A DNA stretch of 64,000 bases from Blasia pusilla (lineage: Eukaryota; Marchantiophyta; Marchantiopsida; Blasiales): positions 5,022,001 through 5,086,000 of the forward strand of contig CM114273.1 of the NCBI GenBank assembly GCA_050084515.1. Direction: 5' to 3'. The position numbers and the translations under genes are program-made. Under the pieces are notes generated by a model. The model saw only the letters and a program-made list of their open reading frames with translations. It was not told where the DNA came from and ran no database searches. Below are positions 42,480 to 53,560 of the stretch, in pieces (within the stretch, counting starts at the first letter, position 1; every line of letters begins with the position of its first letter).

Positions 42480-43112
42480 TACAAGAAGAATTGGGTGTAA
42501 GAAACCAAACTCCTTATGCTATTCTTCTTGCGGAAACAGGTTGTCTTCCTCTAAAGGCTGAAGCTCTTTACTTGACCATCACTTATATCGCAAGGGTGAG
42601 ATCTCTTGATGTTTCTGGCTTGCCTCGTCAAGGTTTGCGAGCCACACGTTCTATAGGGTGGATGGCGGGTGTGGTGACTTGGTCTTCAAAGTGGAATGTG
42701 GGGGAACGGGATTAGGACTTAAAACCGATGGCACTCCGCAAACATCTCCATAAGAAATTTCTCAATATCATTTGGAGCAGCCCAGGCATTAAAATGGATT
42801 ATTATCAACTTCATGTTAATCCTATGCTTGTATATTGTGAACAAGGATACCTACTTGCGGGGATCTCCACGTTCTTACGTCATACTATTGCACGACATCA
42901 AACTAGGTCTGATAGGCTAGGAATTGAGGAAGGACAATGGCTTAATATTAATAGAAGTGAATGAATCTGTAAGTTATGTGACGGAGAGAGTATTGAGGAT
43001 GAAGAGCATGTGTTTGTTACATGTCCAAGATATGAAGAGATTAGACTAGCTCATAAAATAGATGTAGAGAATTTCTATTCTTTACTACAACTACTGCCTT
43101 ATGATAAATGAT
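42480..43112 (+). pseudogene. LINE-type ORF2 C-terminal fragment, forward copy
   Basis: Reads GVRNQTPYAILLAETGCLPL, typical of the region after a non-LTR reverse transcriptase. A zinc knuckle follows (CKLCDG...EEHVFVTCPRYEEIR, about 42,970-43,045). A stop interrupts it near 42,962. It lies between the Copia primer site and gag, where such sequence does not belong, so it is an insertion or capture. The 3' half is repeated in inverted orientation at 43,213-43,590. Confidence 0.6.
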
Positions 43113-43212
43113 AAATAGATCAAGCCCGTGGGACCCAAAGGGTTAAAAGGCTGAAAAACACATTACAAGTCATTCATTCACTGATCCAAAAGAAGATCCT
43201 AAAGACCTTCTC

Positions 43213-43590
43213 CTAGCTATTGCCTAGAGCACTTGAGCGATGAATAATGACATCACTAATATAACAACCTAAATCATAAGACATTAGCAATAGTAAAGAA
43301 TAGAAATTCTCCACATCTATTTTATGAGCTAGTCTAATCTCTTCATACCTTGGACATGTAACAAATACATACTCTTCATCCTCAATATTTTCTCCGTCAC
43401 ATAACCTATAAATTTGTTCACTTCTATCAATATTAAACCATCGCCCTTCGTCAATTCCTAGACTATGAGACCCGATTCTATGTCGTGCGATAATATGACG
43501 TAAGAACGTGGAGATCCCCGCAAGTAGGTATCCTTGTTCGCAATATACAAGCATAGGATTAACATGAAGTTGATAAAACTTCATTTTTTA
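43213..43590 (-). pseudogene. LINE-type ORF2 C-terminal fragment, inverted copy
   Basis: The minus strand encodes nearly the same protein as 42,790-43,112, over about 105 residues, with the zinc-knuckle residues CDG...EEYVFVTCPRYEEIR, followed by a short C-terminal tail to a stop. DNA similarity is high along the full arm. With the forward copy it makes an inverted repeat of about 310 bp arms and about 160 bp spacer. Confidence 0.65.
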
Positions 43591-43896
43591 GGCTAGAAAG
43601 ATACCAAAGGATTGCTCTAGCTGTTTTGTAGAGCTCGTCGAGAGCTTTCCAACACACCCCAAGTCGCTCAATTCTAATATTCTGAGCTCCTGCAGTAGCA
43701 ATTTCACTGTAGGAAAGTGCAGTTAGTGAAGAAAAGTTGTGCAGTTTGCTCTCTACATGCCAATTTCGACTAGTTTTTTCATATATTTGATCAATTTTGG
43801 AAAATTTCAGGTCAATTTCTATGTAGAAGTGGTCTATGCTTCAATTGGAGAAGTAGAAAGCCTGAAATTACATTTTTGTGAGTGAAATCGTTCATC

Positions 43897-44760
43897 ATGG
43901 AGTATTACTCCATAGCAATCACAATCGAGAAGCTAGATAAGCAGAATTATAATGTCTGGAAGTTTCGCATAAAATAATTTCTTATGGGTGAAGAACTATG
44001 GGAGCTTGTGACAAGTGATGAGGCCAAGCCAGAAGGTGGCTCAACAAACTTGAAAGTTTGCGCCTGGAACAAACGCGCTAGGCAAGTACTCCACTATATT
44101 TCAATAACGATCAGTTCGCCAAAGATAGATCACATTCAAGATGTTGATCTTCCAAAGTGATACTCCAAAGGAGACCAGGGATGCATTGGAAAAGCTGTTC
44201 CACACAAAGGCTAGAAAGCTTCAATTGAAATAGCAATTGAACGAAGTGAGGAAAGGATCGTAGAGCATCAATGATTATACTTTGAGTATCAGACATATTG
44301 TTGATTAGTTGAATAACATTGGAGTGACAGTAGAAGATGATGATCTGATTTTATTCACTCTTCAAGGTCTTCCAAAGGATTACAAGTCCTTTGTGACCTC
44401 TATCTCTATGAGAGAGAAATATCCAACCTTTCAAGAGTTAGTTCCTCTGTTGATCAGTGAAGAGATCCGCCTAGTAGGCAGGGGTAGCTCGTCTAGTCTG
44501 CAAGAGAGTGCGCTATTTGCAGGTTATGGATCAAACAAAGGCAGGGGTCATGGCAGAAACTTCCGTGGTCGTGGTGGATATCAAGCATGTGGAGGAAGAG
44601 GCACTCAATATAACGTCACACAATCAACTACGAACCAGTATCACACAAAATCACAAGGTGGTGATGGTGGAAACCGTTGGGGTCGAGGTCAGCAATAGAG
44701 GGTCCCTAGATCTTGCACTTACTGTGGGATAAAGGGTCACTATGCAAAGTTTTGCTTCAA
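43897..44760 (+). pseudogene. Copia gag
   Basis: ATG at 43,897 opens a typical Copia capsid start (IEKLDKQNYNVWKFRI), soon interrupted by TAA near 43,975 and by frame changes before 44,309. The middle (44,309-44,698) has the DDLILFTLQGLPKDYKSFV block and a Gly/Arg-rich tail. A nucleocapsid zinc knuckle CTYCGIKGHYAKFC lies at about 44,715-44,756. Gag would form the virus-like particle and bind the RNA. Broken, not functional. Confidence 0.8.
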
Positions 44761-44866
44761 GAAAAAGGCAGATATGAGAACATGAGCCTTACAACAACAA
44801 TACTATGTGGAACAACAATACCAAGAGTAGTACCAAGAATAACCACTTTCACAAACGGAGCATCTC

Positions 44867-47800
44867 TTGGTCATGGCTCATCATATGGGAGTAATGGTCA
44901 AGAAAGACTCAACAACAGATTGGTACATTGACTCTGGTGCATCAAATCACATGACCTCACAAACAAAATGGTTCAATAGTTTGGACTCGGTGAAAGATCT
45001 TGCAATTGTGCTCAGAGGAGATGACACTCAACATCATATCACGCATATCAGTAAAGTTCCAATAGCATCAGATGGTCTTTGTGCTCTTGGAAATATTCTC
45101 TTAGTTTCTACCATTGCAAGAAACTTGATCTTTGTAGGACAGATAGTAGAATAGGGTTATCAAGTGAAGTTTTACGCAGATGGTTGTTTCATTGAAACAA
45201 TGGATAATCAGACTATGATAGGCAAAGGAACTAGATCTCGCAGAATGTTCAAATTAGTTGTTTCTATGCCTGAGATTCAAACAGCAATGTATGGTCAAAC
45301 TCGCCAACAATTCACAAATCTAAATGTGTGGCATAAAAGAATTGGACATATGAATCTTCAAAGATTACAGAGTCTTTCATCATCTAATATAGTAATAGGA
45401 CTCCTTAAATAAGCAAGTCCTGCTACGTTAGAAGTATGTCCTGCTTGCCAATTTGGAAAAAAATCTAGATTTCATTTTCCAAAGCAAGGTAGAAGAGCAT
45501 CTAGGATATTGGAGTTGATCCACAGTGATGTGTGGACATCATCACAACATAGCCTTAGTGGTTGCCAGTACTTTGTTTCATTTATTGATGACTTTTCTAG
45601 GCATATGTGGGTATACTTTCTGAAAGCCAAGTTAGAGGTATTCCCAATGTTCCAAACATTTAGAGTTCTAGTAGAGAAGCAGACTAGAGAACATAATCTA
45701 AAAAAATTTTGTGATGGAGGAGGAGAGTATCTTTCAACAGAGTTTAATGACTATTTATGTCAGAATGGTATCCAACCTCAAGTGACTTGCCGTTACTCTC
45801 CACAACAAAATGGAGTGGCTAAGAGGAAGAATCGACATATTTCTGAAGCGGCACGAACTATGCTGAATGAGAAAAATATGCCTAAGGTCTATTGGGCAGA
45901 GGTTGTAGCATATGCAATCTTCTTAATCAACCAAACTCCAATAGTAAGAGTTCATGATAAAACTCCATTCGAAGTCTTCATAGGAAGTAAACCTGATTTT
46001 TCTTTCTTAAAAGTATTTGGCTGTATTTGTTATGCTCATGTTCCTTCTGAGAGACGTCTGAAATTAGACCCTAAGTCTGAAAGATGTATCTTCATTGGCT
46101 ATGCTAATGGAACTAAGGGATATAAGTGCTACATTCCATCCTCTAGACAACTTATTATTATTCGGGATGTTATCTTTGATGAGCTAAAGTCATGGTATGC
46201 TCCATCTGAGTCTATTCCACATCTAAACTCGTCTGTTGAGGGGAAGAATATGAGTGTAAACCAACAGAAATTGCCTTCAACTTCCCCAAGTACTAGTGCA
46301 GGATTAGGAGAGGTCCTAGATTCATCCGTTAAATTTGTGAGTCCATGGACGGGAAGAGTACGTATTGAGTCTCTTGACACTAGTCAGAGCTCGAGTCAAG
46401 TGTTAGAGGCATCTACCTCTGAATAACAACTTCGTAGATCAAGCAGAGTTACACATTCAATTCATAGATTCTTAAATGAAGGTTTCCTTGCGACACATCA
46501 TGCATATATGATGACTACCCTTCAAGAACAGGAGCCGAGTTGTTTTGAAAAAGCTGCAAGTAAAGTCGAATGGATTGAAGCTATGGAGGAAGAGCTTGCT
46601 CCATTAAGACATCAACAAATATGGGAGGTGGTTGATATACCTTCCGGTAAGGAAGCTATTGGTTGCAAATGGATTTACTAGATCAAGCGCAATCAAGATG
46701 GTACAATTAACATATACAAAGCAAGATTGGTGGCTAAGGGCTATGCACAACAATATGGTATCGATTATGAGGAAATATTTTGCCTTATTGCAAAGATGGC
46801 GACTACGAGAAGAGTGGTTGCAATTGTAGTAAGTAAGAAGTGGAGATTACATTACATGGACATCAAGAATTCCTTCTTGAATAGAGACTTGTACGAGGAG
46901 GTATATGTAACTCAACCACGTGGATACAAGCATCCCAAGTTTCCATTTCGCGTATGCAAGTTGAAGAAAGCTCTATACGGGCTCAAAAAAGCTCCAAGAG
47001 CTTGGTATGGCAAGATTACATACGTCTTACAAGAGTTGGGTTTTAGGGTATGTGATTTTGACTCCTAGTTATATATCTTGAGAGGACAAGATCATACGAT
47101 TCTCATTGTGTTGTATGTTGATGATCTTCTGATTACTAGGAGTACTGAAGAAATGGTACAAGAAGTCAAGCTTAAGTTACAAGCAGAATTTGATGTGAAG
47201 GACTTAGAAGAACTCAAGTACTTCCTTGGTATTGAGTTTATTAAGGTTGGAGAAAGTATATGGTTACTACAACGACAATATGCTCTTCATATGTTTTCAA
47301 AATATGGCATGACGGCTTGTAAGCCAATCTCTACACCGTTGGACCAGAGCGTGAAGCTAAGAGTGGATGAAGGAGAGCTGCTTGCAGATTCTAATATGTA
47401 CATGCGTATGGTTGGAAGTTTAATCTATCTAACTATAACCAGACCAGATTTGAGCTATGATGTTGGCCTAGTGAGCCAATTTGTGCAAGCATCTCAAAAA
47501 CCTCACCTTGATGCTGTGAGGAGGATTATGCGGTATGTGAAATTATGTATTCAATTCGGGCTTCAATTCGAACCTTCTCCGAGTTTTCAATTACAGGGAT
47601 TCACAAATGCTGATTGGGCAGGAAGCGTGTTCGATCGACACTCCACATCAGGTTATTCATTTACTTTTGGAAGCGCAGCTATAAGTTGGGCTTCAAAGAA
47701 GCAACCTATAGTTGCTTTATCTTGAACAGAGGCTGAGTATAGAGGAGCAATGAATGCAACATGTGAGGTGGTGTGGCTTCATCGAGTACTTTCAATAACT

Positions 47801-48027
47801 TAGGACCTAGTGTAATATATCCAGACAATGTTAGTAGCATCAAGCTTGCTTATAACCTTGTGTTTCATGCTCGTACAAAGCATGTTGAGGTGCACTATCA
47901 TTTTATCATAGAGAAAGTGCTTGCAGGAAAAATTGATATTGTGTATATAGGTACAGATTACCAAATTGCTGACATCTTTACAAGGCATTGTCGAGAGATA
48001 AGTTTTAGATGTTTAGAAATGATTTAG
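44867..48027 (+). pseudogene. Copia pol: protease, integrase, RT, RNase H
   Basis: Blocks in order: protease WYIDSGASNHMTS (about 44,921); the integrase zinc-binding region with VWHKRIGHMN and CPACQFGKKSR (45,330-45,470); integrase core with HSDVW (45,521), CDGGGEY (about 45,710) and NGVAKRKNRH (about 45,810); RT with ARLVAKGYAQQYGIDYEEIF (about 46,720), MDIKNSFLN and VLYVDDLLITRS (about 47,090); and RNase H with NADWAGS and SWASKKQ (47,600-47,720). The tail TKHVEVHYHFI leads to a stop at 48,025-48,027. Stops occur near 45,412, 46,424, 46,680, 47,068 and 47,725. The integrase motif has Lys where the third catalytic acidic residue (Glu) is expected. Confidence 0.85.
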
Positions 48028-48071
48028 GCGTTAGAGATATCGATATGAGCTTGATGGGAAGTATTGAAGAT

Positions 48072-48350
48072 GGAGTTACTCCATGAGCTTGATTGTAACT
48101 CCATTGTACTCACACAAAGTAGGGAAGCTTAATCTTGGTTAGTCAGTTAAGCACGATTATCTTAACTAGAGTTAGTTACTCATAATTAGTCTAACTCGAG
48201 ACTAAGGTTAGGGTTAGGGTTGCTTGTACATACCCTATATAATTAAGAAGGGGACCAGCCTCCACTCATTCTCTCATTGCAAATTTTGTTCTCCATGGTG
48301 GTGTGTGTATTTGAGAGCCATTTTCCACCAGTCATGGCACCAGTTTTCCA
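48072..48350 (+). repeat. Copia 3' LTR
   Basis: Homologous to the 5' LTR, with the same telomere-like GGTTAGGGTTAGGGTT (about 48,213-48,230) and CTATATAAT. It ends TTTTCCA just before Gypsy integrase sequence resumes. A purine-rich GATGGGAAGTATTGAAGA precedes it and is the likely polypurine tract. Confidence 0.75.
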
Positions 48351-49480
48351 CATGGTGTAGTTAAGTGTCTTTTCTAGATGATAAAGAAGGATTTGCGCAA
48401 GTTTGGCCTAGAAAGAGGTCATTTGGGAGATTGGGACTTCCAACTGCCGTGGTTGGAAATTTAGTATAGGTTTTGCAATCAATAATCTTTAGTGTCCTTT
48501 TCACATTCTTTTTTTTCTCTATGGATGAGAGTTGGATTAATTTATGGTCATTCATCTTGATCTTAGTGAGTTGTTGAAATAAGATGACCCTAATATGCGG
48601 GGACAACCATGTCCCAAAATCAATGGTATAGTTGATCCAAGCTTGATTGTGGTACCTATATACTTGCGATGTATGTTATATGGATCTATGAGAGGTGGAA
48701 CCAAAATGCTTTTCTGTGTTGAGTTTTCAAGAGGATGGCACATGGCATGTTTGACTTGCGAGAGACAATGGATTTGTCCCAAATTTACAATAGATAGGTA
48801 GCCAAACACTTAGACTTTCTTGAGTAACATGGGTAGCAAGAAGGAAATTGACAATGGAGCCATAGGAGCACTCGACCTTCTTGCTCTTACTATCCTAGGG
48901 ATAAGTGTCACAAGTAGGTATAGATAGATGGCTATTTGGAGTTAGAGGGACTGAGCCATCAACTAGGGGGAGTGATTAGAGATATTTTGGTAGCTACTCG
49001 CCTGCATGTTTCTATTCCCTAGATGAATGCTTACTGAAGTTTCTTGTGCGTTTGATTTGCAACAACGATGAAAGTTGTGTAGCAAAGTGTATGCATACAA
49101 TAGTTGTCATGTCTTTTGTAGAAAAGGAAAAGTTATCCGTATGGCATTTCAGTAGAAGACTGTTGGTTGAGGCTAGTAGATCAAGGAGAACATTTTGAGG
49201 AGTAGGATAATATGCAAGTGCAGATTTTTCCTTGGTTTGGGCTGGTTGGGGTCTATTTGAGGAACTTATTTTTTAGGTAAGTTCCTTATTTGAGATACTT
49301 TCTTTTCTATATGCAAAAAGTGACCTTTGATCCACTATTGTTGGTTTAGACTATTGTGGGTTCAGTCTAATAATAATGATCATTTCTTTTGATAGGTTTT
49401 GGTTATTCAACTACGATAAGATATAAATTACTTCGTAGTGTTATGTGCCCTAAATTAGAGAAGCAAATGTTTGTATATAC
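48351..49480 (+). mobile_element. Ty3/Gypsy element 1, right part (integrase C-terminus, PHD-like finger)
   Basis: Continues the integrase of the left part: MIKKDLRKFGLERGHLGDWD (about 48,380-48,440) then QLPW. A frame at 48,595-48,801 contains MLFCVEFSRGWHMACL and WICPKF, which resembles the second half of a PHD-type zinc finger (Cys, His-x2-Cys, Cys). Some plant Gypsy integrases carry such chromatin-reading tails in place of a chromodomain. Beyond 48,800 no motif is recognised, and the 3' LTR was not identified. Confidence 0.6.
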
Positions 49481-49852
49481 TGGGTTGGTAGACTTGATAC
49501 CCACATATTGGAAAAAAATCCGACGACATTAGAATAAGAGTTTCAAATTAAAATGACTCAAGTACTTATCTCTATAGAGCGCATGCAAACAACAATCAAC
49601 CATTTCAAGTTTGATCCTCAACATCGATTGACAACTCTTAGATGTCATCAATGCTCACTACAAAAAAATTGTGACCTTAGCAATTAGTCAATGATGCTAC
49701 AAATGGAGTTTTCATACACTTGAGATCCTAATCACGGTCGAGTCAATAGATAGTGAGTGATGGAGTTGAGTTGATCTGTCGTGCGAATCCACATCATCAT
49801 ACAACATACATCGCTGATATACTATACATACATAACATACATACAAACACAA
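49481..49852. other. junction DNA between Gypsy elements
   Basis: No gene. A stretch of about 45 bp at 49,786-49,828 (AATCCACATC, ACAACATACATCG, TGATATAC) is repeated at 50,154-50,197, so it flanks the left LTR of Gypsy element 2 on both sides. Confidence 0.5.
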
Positions 49853-50151
49853 TAGACGAGCCTACATCCATAAAACACGGATAGAAACACAAGTGTGGGG
49901 AGAACCGAAGCTTATGGGAACAACCGATAGGTCTCACTCAAGATAGGCTCAACTCAAAGAACTAACTGTTCTTTGAGTGCACTCCACACTATATCCTCCA
50001 ACCTAAGAGCGGGCCCTACTAGAAAAGTCACCCTCAACTGAGTAACCCCGAACCGTATGTATGAAATCAGCTTTAGACAAACACGCCCACATAAATGGCT
50101 CTACTAGCACACATCTCCGACATAATCCGTATGGTCACTTGAGCTCTCTCG
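49853..50151 (-). repeat. Gypsy element 2 3' LTR
   Basis: Matches 57,873-58,240 in order. The strongest block is CTCAACTCAAAGAACTAACTG through CACTCCACACTATATCCTCC (about 49,948-50,006). It is shorter by about 70 bp, and terminal CA/TG bases are mutated. Confidence 0.7.
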
Positions 50152-50221
50152 TAATCCACATCGATCATACAACATACATCGTTGATATACCATACTCACC
50201 CGACATAGATTTCAGCAATTG

Positions 50222-50700
50222 GTTCAAAGGCTTTGCCATAGTACTAAATCCCTTCACATACCTCCGATAGTAGTTCGCCAATCTCATGAATGCCCATGGC
50301 TAAGCTTGGGTCAATAGAACTCTGGAAGATGACATCTATTACGCACATGGTCCTTCCAAACAACTCCATCACGCATCTCCAACATGATAAATAGCATCAG
50401 AAATAGCCTCCATAAACATAGTCTTGCTGGTTGTTGTTGAACTGGCAAGATTCTCCCCCATTGAGAACACACTCATCCACATCTCTAGGTCATCAAGTCA
50501 CCACCTCACTAGACTCCCAATTCATTGTTGGCAACATCTCGGATCATGGAAGAACTGGCAACTAGCCCCATCTTTGCTTGTTGAACTCCCAAACGTCAGC
50601 CAAACGGTGAAGATCCACATGGTTGATCAATCAACCCAAAATGAACAACATCCTCATGGAAGAACCCAGATATCACGTGGTGTAGGGGCATTGAATGATG
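50222..50700 (-). pseudogene. Gypsy element 2, extra RT C-terminal fragment
   Basis: The minus strand reads FFHEDVVHFG, then VQQAKMG, then AFMRLANYYRRYVKGFSTMA. This is the same segment present at about 51,420-51,580 with more frameshifts. Its position after the integrase zinc-binding region is out of order. It therefore derives from a second copy or an internal duplication. Confidence 0.6.
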
Positions 50701-51000
50701 CCCTCACCCGATCACAAACCATACAATGTGACACCAAGCAATGCATGCCACGCCATCAAGACTATTGACGCTTTACCCCAAAATGTCCAACTCATGGGCA
50801 TGTCGCACAAATTCTTCAACCCAAACGGCACTACTCATACCTCCTCCACACACGGAGAATATGTGTTCCCTCCATACTCTTAGCACGTTAAAGAACACGG
50901 TCTGCTCCTTGGCACTCAATCGGGTCCGTGAGAGGAACTCCAACACCAATGCATCATCATCATTCAATGTAACACCATCTCCAACAAAATCCAATCCTCT
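50690..51000 (-). pseudogene. Gypsy element 2 integrase zinc-binding region
   Basis: The minus strand reads LSAKEQTVFFNVLRVWREH then VEEFVRHAHELDILG (50,773-50,994). In a shifted frame WRGMH and SHCMVCDRVRASFNAPTP follow (about 50,690-50,760). These give the His-x3-His-like and Cys-x2-Cys parts of the integrase N-terminal zinc domain. The catalytic core that should follow is absent. Confidence 0.6.
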
Positions 51001-51379
51001 CGACTAGTAAGATGATGTGGTCCTCCATACTAGAATCACCTAACCAACATAAAAAGATGCATGCATCTCCTTCTCGCCATGCCATCAACCCAGCTTGCAT
51101 CCTCTTGGGTACATGGGATTTCATCAGCATCAAGGCATAAAACTTCTTGGTCATGTGAAGTCATAATCCCAAAAGCTTGACTCCATCAACCACTTGAGTT
51201 GAATCGATGGTAAATCCCACTCTCGCCAAGCACTCTCCTCAATGAAAGATCTCTTTCCACCATTATTCGAACGACTGGCATAGGCCACCACAAACTCCAT
51301 CATCATCATGTTATGTCAACACCGCCCAAGATCCGAAATTGATAGGTCTCCTCAAGATGGGCCTTGAGCTCCAAAATCT

Positions 51380-52300
51380 TGATCATCTGCCACCCGATCC
51401 ACCAATCAAAGCCATATTACTAAATCCCTTCACATACTCCGATAGTAGTTGCCAATCCATGAATGCCCTTTTACTTTACATCTACCGGACGAGGAATAAG
51501 AGCAATAGCCTCCATCTTTGCTTGTTGAACTAGATAGATCACATGGTACTCAACATCCTCATGGAAGAACTTACATCGTAGACATTGAGCTTTCAACCGC
51601 TCAAACACACGCAAATGTATCCGATGCTCCTCCACCGTGTTATGAACACCAAGATATCATGAACAAAATCCAACCGCTAGGATCCCCGCCCATCATGACT
51701 CTCCTCGGCAGTGCATTCTTCAACCCAAAGGGTAAGAATTTCCACTCCATAAACAATCCTTGTTGAGAGTTGACATCCCAAAATGTTGTCTTGGCCTTGT
51801 CACGAATCGGCAATCGGATGATATCTCGCCAAGATCAAAGTACTGAAAATCTTTACTGTTCCACCACATCAAAGATCTCCTCAGTGTAGGCATGGCATAC
51901 CTATCCTTGGTCCGATTGATAGGACGGTAATCTCCACACATCCGCCTATCCGTGTAGTTGCCATGCACATCCTTTTTAGACCATGACCATACTCTCCATG
52001 CGACAACTCCACTAATCCAGCCTCCAAAAGGTCCAACGTCCTACTCTGAATCAGGTCACTCTCCATATCACTATATCGGTAGGGACGACGGAAGATTTGT
52101 GAATCACTAGCCAAATCAATCCGTATACCGGGTCCAACGAAAGCGCCCAACTCCTTCATGCTAAAGGCAAAACAACTCCTATAAGCACGTAGAAATTGTG
52201 TCAATCGTCGTTTCTCACCTCCCGTAAGCTTGGGCCCAAGTAATGGCTCCCAAGTCTCCTCCATTGGCAAACTAGAGGGAGAGGACGACGCCATTGGCTG
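51380..52300 (-). pseudogene. Gypsy element 2 reverse transcriptase
   Basis: From 52,294 down: KRRLTQFLRAYRSCFAFSMK, the RIDLASDSQIFRRPYRYS block and LLEAGLVELS (51,881-52,294). Then CGDYRPINR and DRYAMPT (51,900-51,960), KDCLW, and in broken frames VHDILVF (about 51,650), CKFFHEDVEYH and QQAKMEAIALIPRPVDVK (to about 51,490). The order is that of Ty3/Gypsy RT, which copies RNA into DNA. The usual second Asp of the catalytic YxDD is visible in the HDILVF remnant. It is preceded by a single in-frame TAG that separates it from the methyltransferase frame. Confidence 0.8.
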
Positions 52301-53560
52301 CTATGCAACCCCCTCACAAGATGGTCCACCCTTAGCTACACCATCATCTGAGCAAATAACTCCTCCACGAGCATGAGCAACCAACTCCACATGCCCAGCC
52401 ATTACATCCCATTTACTCCAAGGATGCAAAATACTATTCTCCTCGCCCCCAGCCGATGTCTCTACCGTCCCGGTAGCCATCGAGCTCATCACAAGGGGTG
52501 GAAGACCCATAGACATAGTCCGAAGTCGACGCTGCTTGGCCATCCCAAGACTCAAAATCCAGGTCAAACAATTCACGTCCATGGCCTGACCCAACACATG
52601 ACGTCTTGAAGCCTCAGAAATGGAAGCAATCGTTGTCACACCAGTGGCAAATCCCATCGCACGCTCTCTCTCATCAGCGTTATGCTCCACCAACTGTCGC
52701 ACATGAGAATCCCATACAAGCCCGGGACCACCTTCCCTGTAGGCATGTGATGAGGGAAAACTCACAAATGTGGGTAGTGCCATCCTAGGTTGGCCCATAC
52801 GGTTCACCACTGCCATGGATGATCGATCAATAACCCTCACCACCTGAGAAAGTCGCCCAGTATCTAAGATACTATCCACTGTAAGGCAAGGATCCCGCTG
52901 CACTGCATCATATGCTCGACATAGAACCTCCCCAGGCAACAAGTTTTTCCACCACAAGCGTGGACGATGTGCACACGAGCCAACTTGCGTTGCATCCAAC
53001 AACGCCGCTGGTCCAATCCAAGAGCGCACCTCATGAACACTTGCCATCATCCGGGTCCAAGTGTCACCCAACAATGGAACATTCTCCAGAATGTAAGTTG
53101 GAGCACGTGCCTGATGAACCTGAAGATGTCGTAACACCCGTAACATCTCCCAAAACAATCGAGACCTAGGTCGTATAATCCCTCACCACGACTAGCACGT
53201 GTACGACCCTGACATGGCCATCCAGCAATCACCAAATCCACAAGACCAACCCTCTCAAGGTCTTGCGCCCCCAACAATGCAATGTGTGACAACAAAGCAC
53301 GTTGGTACCCACGAATAGCTTATGGCGGCAACAACTCAGGATATCTCCGCATCAACTGACCAATATGTCGGGATGAGACTCTTTCGGCCGTCTCATCTCG
53401 CTCCACATAGACATATCTCCATGACGGAATACCGGTTTGCAACATCTGACCAAACCAAAGTGCTAATCCCACCAAAGAGATCTAACACAAAATGCCCTGG
53501 CGGATACTACCATACAATGGGTGTAGTATCCAAAGGGGATAACCAATCCAGTAGGAGTCG
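52301..53560 (-). pseudogene. cytosine-C5 DNA methyltransferase domain in a Gypsy polyprotein (DNMT3-like order)
   Basis: C5-methyltransferase motifs follow the canonical order on the minus strand. I: FVLDLFGGIST (53,462-53,500), binding S-adenosylmethionine. II: RYVYVERDETAE (about 53,400-53,435). IV: DLVIAGWPCQG, catalytic Cys codon at 53,212-53,214. VI: YILENVPLLGD, ENV codons at 53,078-53,086. VIII: GSCAHRPRLWW (about 52,950-52,980). IX/X: ERAMGF then RRHVLGQAMDVNCL (52,550-52,670). GLYD shortly after PCQG, the AHRPR motif and the C-terminal pattern resemble DNMT3 more than DNMT1 or CMT. The I-to-X order rules out the permuted DRM type. A frameshift after motif I and a few shifts and stops near 53,150-53,320 break this copy. 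A linker to the protease covers 53,507-53,752. The activity, methylating cytosine in DNA, is known for the family and is only inferred for intact relatives of this element. Confidence 0.82.

Larger units (their letters stand above)
41932..48350 (+). mobile_element. Ty1/Copia LTR retrotransposon, decayed, nested in Gypsy element 1
   Basis: Direct LTRs of about 290 and 280 bp flank a primer binding site, gag and pol (protease, integrase, RT, RNase H), the Copia order. It sits inside Gypsy element 1: integrase reading HRTTSRHHLELD stops at the left LTR and continues on the right with KKDLRKFGLERGHLGDWDF. A 5-bp target duplication is not clear at the boundaries chosen. Several in-frame stops and a lost integrase catalytic glutamate make it non-autonomous. 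The leader contains about 1.1 kb of foreign LINE-type sequence in inverted duplicate. Confidence 0.85.

Noticed and set aside
52301-53560. DRM-type or bacterial restriction methyltransferase
   Set aside because: DRM enzymes have permuted motif order, unlike here. A bacterial contaminant is excluded by the flanking retrotransposon frames and LTRs.
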